A stretch of DNA of 35,821 nt from DATCVR01 sp036566745. GTDB lineage: Bacteria; Actinomycetota; Actinomycetes; Jiangellales; Jiangellaceae. Numbering within the stretch: the stretch's first letter is position 1; each line of letters opens with the position of its first letter. A program made the position numbers and the translations under genes. The stretch is taken from the NCBI GenBank assembly GCA_036566745.1, contig DATCVR010000406.1, forward strand, positions 1 to 35,821, written 5' to 3'. Of this stretch, positions 29,968-35,821 are shown in pieces. The notes under the pieces are model-generated. The model was not told the DNA's origin and did no database searches. It saw nothing but the letters and a program-made list of their open reading frames with translations.

Positions 29968-31575
29968 ATGCGGCCCGCCGATGCCCAGCGTCTGCTCGGC
30001 GCGCTGGCAGGTGTCGACGCACCGGTCGGCTTCGCGGTCTTCGACGAGGGCCATCGCTATCTCGCGGTGAACGCGGTCCTCGCCGCGCGCACCGGCACCT
30101 CCATCGCCGACCACCTGGGCCGCAAGCCCTCGGAGGTCCTGCCGCCCGCCGTCGCGCAGCACACCGACGAGATGATCGACCGGGTCCTGCGCACCGGCGA
30201 GTCGGTCGAGGTCGACGAGCCGTCGGTCGCGCGTCCCGAGCACGACTACGCCCCCCACCTGCGCTCGTCGTGGTACGTCATCGACGAGGGCCGCGGACGC
30301 GAGGTGGCGATGTTCGTCGTCGACGACACCTCGCAGCGCAAGGCGGTGTCGGCGCTGAGGCACAGCCGGGCCCGCAACGTCCGCCTGCTCGAGGTGGCCG
30401 ACGAGCTGGCCCAGGCGGTCACCGTTCCCGAGGTGGTCGCGGCCGTCGAGGTCATCGGGCAGCGCACGGTCGGGGCGTTGCGCTGCGGCGTCGACCTGGT
30501 GGACAACCCGGCCGCCCGGCGCGACTCGCAGACCTCCGCGCGGCCGCGCTCCTTCATGTCGAGGTCGGTGGGCGGAGCCGTCACGCCGGTCCTCGAGGTC
30601 GAGCGGACCGGCTGGCCGATGTTCATCCACAACCGTGAGCAGGCCCGCACCGAGTTCCCCGACGCCCGCCTGACCGAGGTCATCGACGACGCGGGCGAGC
30701 AGGCGTGGACGCTGTTGCCGCTGGCCGGCAGCTCGGGCCGGCTGGGCGTGCTGTGGTTCTCCTTCGCCGAGGAGCAGGTGTTCGAGCCCGAGACCTGCCG
30801 GTTCCTGCGCGCGGTGGCCCAGCAGTGCTCGGTCGCGCTCGAACGGGCTCAGCTCTTCGAGCAGGAGCGCACCGCCACCGTCTCGCTGACCCAGGGCCTG
30901 CTGCCCTCCCGCCTGCCGGGCGTCGCCGGCCTCGAGCTCGGAGCCCGCAGCGTTCCGGGTTCGGTGGGGCACGAGGTCGGCGGCGACTGGTACGACGCGT
31001 TCGTCCTGCCCGACGGCAAGGTCTCGCTCGTCGTGGGCGACGTCATGGGTCACGGCCTGCCCGCCGCCACCGGGATGGGCCAGCTCCGCGCGGCGTTGCG
31101 GGCTCTGGCGCTGTCGGACCCGGACCCGGGCGCGGTGCTCGCCGGCCTCGACCGGCTGGTCGAACGCGGCGGTTCGGTCGAGATGGCCACGGTCGTCTAC
31201 GCGGTGCTGAACCCCTCAGACGGCTGGGTGCGCTTCGGAGACGCCGGGCATCTCCCGATGGTCCTCATCCCGGAGAGCGGCGAGCTGGAGCTGGTCGACG
31301 CCGGCGCCGGCACCACCCCACTGGGCGTGTCCGAGCCCCGCTACGGCCGCACCGTCCACCTCACGCCCGGCGACGTCGTCGTGGCCTTTACCGACGGGCT
31401 GGTCGAGACCCGCCGCCGGTCTCTCGAGGAGGGCGTCGACCTGTTGCTGCGCTGCCTCGAGGAGCACCGCACGTCCGAGCTCGACGTCATGCTCGACGCG
31501 GTGATCGACCGGATGGCCGCGGCCGGGCCCACGGACGACGTGACGGTTCTCGCCCTGCGCTGGGTGGGCCGATAG
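29968..31575 (+). CDS. PAS-GAF-PP2C (SpoIIE-type) protein phosphatase
   Basis: 535 residues. An N-terminal PAS-like domain (about 10-130, with VGFAVFDEGHRYLAVNAVLA) and a GAF domain (about 145-310, ending LRAVAQQCSVALERAQLFEQE) precede the PP2C/SpoIIE catalytic domain. The catalytic metal-site motifs are VGGDWYDAF (D340), VVGDVMGHG (D358), FTDGLVETR and PTDDVTVLALRWVGR. Such phosphatases usually dephosphorylate anti-sigma-factor antagonists, in response to a signal sensed by the PAS or GAF domain. No anti-sigma gene is adjacent. It is the last gene of the USP-HhH-PP2C operon. A short fragment of a second such phosphatase lies at 34134-34215. Confidence 0.92.
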   Translation: MRPADAQRLLGALAGVDAPVGFAVFDEGHRYLAVNAVLAARTGTSIADHLGRKPSEVLPPAVAQHTDEMIDRVLRTGESVEVDEPSVARPEHDYAPHLRSSWYVIDEGRGREVAMFVVDDTSQRKAVSALRHSRARNVRLLEVADELAQAVTVPEVVAAVEVIGQRTVGALRCGVDLVDNPAARRDSQTSARPRSFMSRSVGGAVTPVLEVERTGWPMFIHNREQARTEFPDARLTEVIDDAGEQAWTLLPLAGSSGRLGVLWFSFAEEQVFEPETCRFLRAVAQQCSVALERAQLFEQERTATVSLTQGLLPSRLPGVAGLELGARSVPGSVGHEVGGDWYDAFVLPDGKVSLVVGDVMGHGLPAATGMGQLRAALRALALSDPDPGAVLAGLDRLVERGGSVEMATVVYAVLNPSDGWVRFGDAGHLPMVLIPESGELELVDAGAGTTPLGVSEPRYGRTVHLTPGDVVVAFTDGLVETRRRSLEEGVDLLLRCLEEHRTSELDVMLDAVIDRMAAAGPTDDVTVLALRWVGR

Positions 31576-31605
31576 GCCGCGTGGGCCGCGACGCGGACCG
31601 AGGCC

Positions 31606-31629
31606 CGGACGACCGGCACGGGTCGTCCG
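31606..31629. terminator. Hairpin between convergent PP2C and sialidase genes
   Basis: CGGACGACC (31606-31614) pairs perfectly with GGTCGTCCG (31621-31629) around a 6-nt loop. It lies in the 84-nt gap between two stop codons. There is no U-tract; probably bidirectional. Confidence 0.6.
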
Positions 31630-31659
31630 AGCCCCGCGGACTGCGGCGGGCGGTTCGGG

Positions 31660-33924
31660 TCAGGGCGTGATCACCACGTCGTCGTAGGAGTGCTCCATGT
31701 TGCCCACGTCGACGGGATCCAGCCCGGTCTCGGCCCGGAACCCGGTGAACTCCGCCACTTCGGCGAGCCGAGCGGTAGTGGTGCCCATGGTGGTGCCGTT
31801 CATGCTGATCGTCGTCTCGGCGGCGGTGCTGTCGACGGTGATACCCATCCACTTCTGGTTCGGGACGAACGGACCGGCGGTGCCGACGTCGACCCAGGCC
31901 GAACCGTTCCAGGCCCGGACCTTCATCCTGTTGTTCGGCGAGTCGCCGGCGAAGTGCAGCCGGAACGCGGTGACCTCCTCGCCGGAGGCGTTCGTGCCGA
32001 GGATGTCCCAGGTCGCGCCGGTGCCGTACCCGTAGCCCTCGAAGCCGAAGGAGAGGTGCTGGGTGTCCGCCGGCGTCGTGGCGCGGAAGGTGGCCGTGGC
32101 CTTGGCTGCCTGGTCGGCGTCGACCAGCGCCATGTGGGTCGCCGAGTTCGAATACCCCGGCAGGATCGTGTCGACCACGAACGCGTACCGGGTGTCCTCG
32201 AGGGTGCGGGGCGTGCTGGTGATCGCGTCGTTCTCGAAGGTGAGGGTGTTGGCGGCGTAGAGCTCCAGCTCGGTGATCGCGCTCAGCGGTGCGTCGTCGC
32301 CCGCGGTGATCTGCACGTACTTCGCCCGCACGGGGTCGATGTCGTCGTAGTGCATGGCGTAGTCGGTGCGCACGCCAGTCCTCACCACCGGCTTGCCCCA
32401 GGACCGGCCGTCCTCGGAGACCTGGATGTTGGCGCTGTTGGCTTCCCCTCGCGCCATCATCAGCCCGATGCGGTCGAGCGAGTACACCTGGTCGAGGGTG
32501 ATCGTGAGGCTCTGGCGGGAGCCGAAACGGGCCGCCGAGCGGTACTCCGAGCTGCCGTCGACCGCGCCCTCGATGCGCTGCTCGGCGAAGCGCGCATCGG
32601 CCTCGAGCACCTGGCCGCCGAGGGTGACCGTGCCCGCGCGGACCTTCGTCGCCAGGTCGAGCTTGCCCACGCCGGCGTTGAGCGCCTCGACCTTCCTGGT
32701 CCAGATCTTGTTGTCGTGGCCGTACTCGCGGCACCACCAGATGTTGTGGCAGGTGTCGCCGAAGGCGAGCGAGGCGCCGTTGTTCAGCGGGACCAGGTCG
32801 GTGTTTCCGCTGCTGCCCATCCACCGGCGCAGGGGATCGGCGCCGGGATGGCGTGAGAAGACCACCTGCCCGGCGTCCCAGGTGCGCCCGGTGCCGTCGA
32901 GGGACACCACGACGTTGTTGTCCGGGCGGCCGTAGCTGAGCAGGAGCTGGCCGTTGGGCTGGAGGACGAGTTTGGGCATGATGCCGTTGTTCGGCAGGTC
33001 CGCCGGAGGCTTGCACGGCTGGAGCGGTTCCCAGGTCAGGCCGTCGTCGTCGGAGAAGGACACGGTGAGCGGCATCGCCGGGGGACGAGGAACGCTCTCG
33101 CTGCCCCGCATCACCGCGATGAGTCGCCCGTCGCTGGTCCGGGCCATGCCCAGTTCGTTGGTGCCGTAGGTGGAGCCGGCGTTGACGGCGGATCGTTGAC
33201 GGAACGTCTTTCCACCATCGGTCGACTCGAAGACAAGGCTGTATTCCTTGGTCACCCCGCCGATGGTTCCGCGGCCGTAGCCGCCCAGCAGGATCGTGCC
33301 GTCGGGCAGCTCGATCAGGTCCTGATGGATGCGGTACCAGCTCAGCTTCCACTTGTCCTCGATGAGCGGCGCGGTCCAGGTGGTCCACGACTGCGCGAGG
33401 TCGGTCGAGCGGGCCATGGTGATGCCGAACCGGTTCGGCGCCGCCGCCGTGACGGGCACGAACGTCGTCGACAGCACCGAGCCGTCGCGCAGGCGTGTGG
33501 TGGCGGCCATGGTGAAGTCGTCGGGCAAGGCGTCGTAGGGCACGAACACCTGGCCGTTCTCCTCGGCGACCGCACGCGTGTTCAGCAGGGGCGCGGTGGG
33601 GCCGTCCTCGTTGCGGTTCCAGGACGCCACGACCTTCTTGACCGTCCGGCCGTCCAGGACCTGGTCGATCGAGAAGGCCCGAGGATTCGCGCCCAGCTCG
33701 CCGGGGCCGGGCGCCCAGGGGTACCACTGTGCACCGGCGGAGAGCGATGGCTGGTCGCCCGGCGCACCGTCGACGAGCCCCGGCGGCGCGGCCTCGGCAG
33801 CTCCGCCCGGGCCGCCGGCCGTGAGGGTCGAGCCGATCAGGACTCCGGCACCGACCAAGGCCGTCATCGTCACCGCGGCGACTCCCCACCGCCCGATCCG
33901 TGTGCTGCGACTGCGCCAGTTCAT
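31660..33924 (-). CDS. Secreted sialidase-fold hydrolase with F5/8C and LamG-like domains
   Basis: 754 residues. An N-terminal signal or anchor helix (about 14-36, preceded by RSRSTRIGRW) sends the protein out. The beta-propeller (about 60-420) has Asp boxes: STDLAQSW (173-180), STDGGKTF (234-241), SDDDGLTW (291-298) and SLDGTGRTW (341-349). An F5/8-type C carbohydrate-binding domain follows (about 432-557), then a LamG-like jelly roll (about 560-754). It probably acts on extracellular sialo- or other glycans, but not all sialidase-fold proteins cleave sialic acid. No sialic-acid uptake or catabolic genes are in the window. It may be an accessory gene: it lies between the PP2C gene and a PP2C remnant. 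Confidence 0.82.
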   Translation of the reverse strand: MNWRSRSTRIGRWGVAAVTMTALVGAGVLIGSTLTAGGPGGAAEAAPPGLVDGAPGDQPSLSAGAQWYPWAPGPGELGANPRAFSIDQVLDGRTVKKVVASWNRNEDGPTAPLLNTRAVAEENGQVFVPYDALPDDFTMAATTRLRDGSVLSTTFVPVTAAAPNRFGITMARSTDLAQSWTTWTAPLIEDKWKLSWYRIHQDLIELPDGTILLGGYGRGTIGGVTKEYSLVFESTDGGKTFRQRSAVNAGSTYGTNELGMARTSDGRLIAVMRGSESVPRPPAMPLTVSFSDDDGLTWEPLQPCKPPADLPNNGIMPKLVLQPNGQLLLSYGRPDNNVVVSLDGTGRTWDAGQVVFSRHPGADPLRRWMGSSGNTDLVPLNNGASLAFGDTCHNIWWCREYGHDNKIWTRKVEALNAGVGKLDLATKVRAGTVTLGGQVLEADARFAEQRIEGAVDGSSEYRSAARFGSRQSLTITLDQVYSLDRIGLMMARGEANSANIQVSEDGRSWGKPVVRTGVRTDYAMHYDDIDPVRAKYVQITAGDDAPLSAITELELYAANTLTFENDAITSTPRTLEDTRYAFVVDTILPGYSNSATHMALVDADQAAKATATFRATTPADTQHLSFGFEGYGYGTGATWDILGTNASGEEVTAFRLHFAGDSPNNRMKVRAWNGSAWVDVGTAGPFVPNQKWMGITVDSTAAETTISMNGTTMGTTTARLAEVAEFTGFRAETGLDPVDVGNMEHSYDDVVITP

Positions 33925-33948
33925 GGGGCCCGCTCCCTCGAAGCGACG

Positions 33949-33978
33949 ATATGAGTGACGCGGACGATAGCGTCATAT
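33949..33978. promoter_or_regulatory. Interleaved inverted repeats upstream of the sialidase gene
   Basis: TGACGC (33956-33961) and GCGTCA (33970-33975) form an inverted repeat, and ATATGA (33949-33954) and TCATAT (33973-33978) form another around the same centre. They lie 25-54 nt upstream of the sialidase start, a normal operator position. The binding protein is unknown. Confidence 0.3.
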
Positions 33979-34133
33979 GAAACGCTGTGCCATGCACGAA
34001 TCGCCACAATGTGTGTACCTGCCATCGGTCCGCGCGGCGCCTGCCGGGAATTCGAGTGGTGGGGGAGCGGCCCCGGAGGGCCGGGTGGCCATTGCGACGG
34101 TTCGTCCGGATTCGTCGACGGCCGACCCACGAT

Positions 34134-34215
34134 CGGCGTGATGATCGAACGCGCGGCGGCGGGCGGGCCGACTGACGATCTCGCCGTTCTCGCGTTACGG
34201 TGGGGAGGCAGGTGA
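34134..34215 (+). pseudogene. C-terminal remnant of a PP2C/SpoIIE phosphatase
   Basis: In the frame ending with TGA at 34213-34215, about 25 residues read IERAAAGGPTDDLAVLALRWGGR. This nearly matches the end of the PP2C protein at 29968-31575 (IDRMAAAGPTDDVTVLALRWVGR). The DNA differs at many synonymous sites (for example TTACGG against CTGCGC), so it is not a recent copy. No PP2C homology precedes it; upstream lies the sialidase promoter region. It looks like the tail of a second phosphatase whose rest was lost, perhaps when the sialidase gene arrived. A longer frame from 33955 has an unrelated N-terminus and is unlikely to be expressed. Confidence 0.6.
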
Positions 34216-34242
34216 GCTGCCCGCTCTTCCGGGTATACACAT

Positions 34243-34279
34243 TTGTGACGGAGAACGGGAAGCCATCGCCGTGTCACAA
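34243..34279. promoter_or_regulatory. Inverted repeat TTGTGAC/GTCACAA upstream of sigA
   Basis: A perfect 7-bp inverted repeat (34243-34249 and 34273-34279) with a 23-nt spacer, 74-110 nt before the sigA start. CACAA-TG-TTGTG follows at once (34275-34286). The spacer is too long for a CRP-type site. It may be an operator or part of the sigA promoter region, where I found no good -35/-10 pair. Confidence 0.25.
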
Positions 34280-34352
34280 TGTTGTGTTGCCTGTTGTGGT
34301 GTCCCAGACTGTCGGTTCGCTGCCCCGCACTTCATACGTCGAGAGGTCGTTC

Positions 34353-35821
34353 GTGTCGTCGAGTCCGTCCCGCTCCAAGCACGCCCGTATCTTCGAGCTG
34401 TCCCCCGTGCAGGAGCTCGTCACACGTGGCCGGGCATCAGGTTCGGTGTCCGCTCAGGACGTCCGGGCCGCGTGTGAGGCCGCGGACCTCCCGATGAAGG
34501 AGAGCCGGGTGGTCCTCGAACACCTGAAGTCCTCCGGCATCACGGTCGAGGTCGCCGCCGTCGACTCGCGCACGACGCGTAAGCGCGTCGCAGCCGCGGC
34601 GTCGCGACGCCCGGCCGCCACCGCCGCAGCGGACGACAAGCCCAAGCGTCCGGCGAAGAAGAGCGAGGGATCGGTGAAGACCGCGGTGAAGAAGACTGCA
34701 ACCCCGGCAGCCCCATCCACGACCGACGAAGAGCCCACGGCCACCCCCTCCCGGCCCACCAAGGCGCGAAAGCCGGCCAAGAAGGCCGCCAAGTCCGCGG
34801 CCACCAAAGCACAGCCCGCCGCCAAGGACGTCGCCGACGGCACGGCCAAGCCCGACGACGCCGAGCCGGACCCCAAGGAGCTCGCGGCCGAGGACGAAGG
34901 CTTCGTCCTGTCCGAGGACGACGACACCGACGAGCCCGACCAGCAGGTCGCCGTCGCCGGTGCCACCGCCGACCCGGTCAAGGACTACCTCAAGCAGATC
35001 GGCAAGGTGCCCCTGCTCAACGCCGAGCAAGAGGTCGAGCTGGCCAAGCGCATCGAGGCCGGCATGTTCGCCGACGAGAAGCTCGAGCACGAGTCGGCCA
35101 CGATGTCGCCCAAGCTCCGCAGCGAGCTGGGCTGGATCGCCGAGGACGGCCGCCGGGCCAAGAACCACCTCCTCGAGGCGAACCTCCGCCTCGTCGTGTC
35201 CCTGGCCAAGCGCTACACCGGCCGCGGCATGCTCTTCCTCGACCTCATCCAGGAGGGCAACCTCGGCCTCATCCGGGCGGTCGAGAAGTTCGACTACACC
35301 AAGGGCTTCAAGTTCTCCACCTACGCCACATGGTGGATCCGGCAGGCCATCACTCGCGCGATGGCGGACCAGGCCCGCACGATCCGCATCCCGGTCCACA
35401 TGGTCGAGGTCATCAACAAGCTCGCCCGTGTCCAGCGCCAGATGCTGCAGGACCTCGGCCGCGAGCCCACCCCGGAAGAGCTGGCCAAAGAGCTGGACAT
35501 GACGCCCGAGAAGGTCGTCGAGGTGCAGAAGTACGGCCGCGAGCCGATCTCGCTGCACACTCCGCTCGGCGAGGACGGCGACAGTGAGTTCGGCGACCTG
35601 ATCGAGGACTCCGAGGCGATCGTCCCGGCCGAGGCGGTCTCGTTCACGCTGCTCCAGGAGCAGCTGCACGCCGTGCTCGACACGCTGTCCGAGCGTGAGG
35701 CCGGGGTGGTCTCGATGCGCTTCGGGCTCACCGACGGGCAGCCCAAGACCCTCGACGAGATCGGCAAGGTCTACGGCGTCACCCGCGAGCGGATCCGCCA
35801 GATCGAGTCCAAGACGATGTC
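34353..35821 (+). CDS. sigA: Primary sigma factor SigA/RpoD (HrdB type), 3' end missing
   Basis: 489 residues are visible before the window ends two bases into a codon; about 20 C-terminal residues are missing. The N-terminal ~200 residues include a helical region (SVSAQDVRAACEAADLPMKE) and a long Lys/Ala/Pro-rich tract, as in actinobacterial HrdB/SigA. Region 1.2 begins DPVKDYLKQIGKVPLL (207-222). Region 2 has RLVVSLAKRYTGRGM, DLIQEGNLGLIRAVEKFDY and FSTYATWWIRQAITRA. Region 4 has MRFGLTDGQPKTLDEIGKVY and the recognition helix VTRERIRQIESKTM. It directs RNA polymerase to housekeeping promoters. I chose GTG 34353 with GAGAGG six nucleotides upstream. Confidence 0.93.
   Translation, partial: MSSSPSRSKHARIFELSPVQELVTRGRASGSVSAQDVRAACEAADLPMKESRVVLEHLKSSGITVEVAAVDSRTTRKRVAAAASRRPAATAAADDKPKRPAKKSEGSVKTAVKKTATPAAPSTTDEEPTATPSRPTKARKPAKKAAKSAATKAQPAAKDVADGTAKPDDAEPDPKELAAEDEGFVLSEDDDTDEPDQQVAVAGATADPVKDYLKQIGKVPLLNAEQEVELAKRIEAGMFADEKLEHESATMSPKLRSELGWIAEDGRRAKNHLLEANLRLVVSLAKRYTGRGMLFLDLIQEGNLGLIRAVEKFDYTKGFKFSTYATWWIRQAITRAMADQARTIRIPVHMVEVINKLARVQRQMLQDLGREPTPEELAKELDMTPEKVVEVQKYGREPISLHTPLGEDGDSEFGDLIEDSEAIVPAEAVSFTLLQEQLHAVLDTLSEREAGVVSMRFGLTDGQPKTLDEIGKVYGVTRERIRQIESKTM

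Larger units (their letters stand above)
33925..34352. other. 428-bp intergenic region between sialidase and sigA
   Basis: Contains the sialidase upstream repeats (33949-33978), the PP2C remnant (34134-34215) and the inverted repeat before sigA (34243-34279). Both flanking genes are transcribed outward. Apart from these, I see no gene. Its composition is visibly less GC-rich than the flanks (for example around 33960-34010 and 34235-34310). Confidence 0.6.

Noticed and set aside
33955..34215. An intact 86-residue protein-coding gene
   Set aside because: Only the last 25 or so residues resemble PP2C. The rest overlaps the sialidase promoter region and has no coding character, so it is called a remnant.
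31487..34240. Minus-strand open frame of 917 codons spanning the sialidase
   Set aside because: Arg-rich frame-shifted shadow of the sialidase gene, whose own frame carries the signal helix, Asp boxes and domain structure.
34243..34279. CRP/cAMP receptor site before sigA
   Set aside because: Half-sites resemble TGTGA/TCACA but are 23 nt apart instead of 6. Only a generic inverted repeat is reported.

Overview
High-GC actinobacterial chromosome, most likely Propionibacteriales/Nocardioidaceae (Nocardioides- or Aeromicrobium-like). This is inferred from the gene set: SAV_6107-type HEPN protein, PAC2 protein, DUF3099, InhA-type enoyl reductase, mprA-mprB-htrA, LigB-type ligase and a Lys/Ala-rich primary sigma factor. 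I saw no rRNA, tRNA, IS element, CRISPR array or prophage. The window is mostly ordinary core genome with a few accessory-looking pockets.

Layout. 1-181: tail of a possible aminoglycoside-phosphotransferase-like protein. 226-2847 (minus): GH15 glycosidase and a SURF1 protein. 2906-6284: moaA, a DUF3099 membrane protein (minus), dodecin and the fabG-fabI (MabA-InhA type) pair. 6330-10133: a polyprenyl diphosphate synthase diverging from metF, which is followed by a SIMPL protein and a DUF817 membrane protein. 10032-13535: a siderophore-related divergon. A cytoplasmic penicillin-acylase-family hydrolase and a DesC/AlcB-like acyltransferase face a siderophore-interacting flavoprotein across an iron box. 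No siderophore synthetase is present. 13568-15552 (minus): a CrtI-type oxidoreductase and a YbaK-type deacylase. 15661-16170: the HEPN gene, with a perfect LexA-type SOS box in its leader. 16240-21318: PAC2, ArfB, DUF3817, a second SURF1, an unrecognised membrane protein and ATP-dependent ligase LigB. 21444-25365 (minus): mprA-mprB-htrA, with 11-bp-spaced CTCTCAG-type direct repeats before both mprA and htrA. 25493-28831 (minus): a patatin-acyltransferase-dinB operon. 28959-31575: an operon of universal stress protein, HhH-GPD protein and PAS-GAF-PP2C phosphatase. 31660-33924 (minus): a secreted multidomain sialidase. 33925-34352: an intergenic stretch holding a short remnant of a second PP2C phosphatase. 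34353-end: primary sigma factor sigA, cut by the window edge.

How the genes work together. Envelope stress goes through MprAB to HtrA. DNA damage is represented by the SOS-boxed HEPN gene, dinB, the HhH protein and ligB. Iron limitation is represented by the divergon. Several genes (moaA, metF, polyprenyl synthase, DUF3817, desaturase, YbaK) have a TANNNT -10-like hexamer 6-8 nt before the start codon, which suggests leaderless mRNAs. The most notable observations are the iron-box divergon that lacks a synthetase, the SOS-boxed HEPN gene, the MprA-box-like repeats and the PP2C remnant beside the sialidase.
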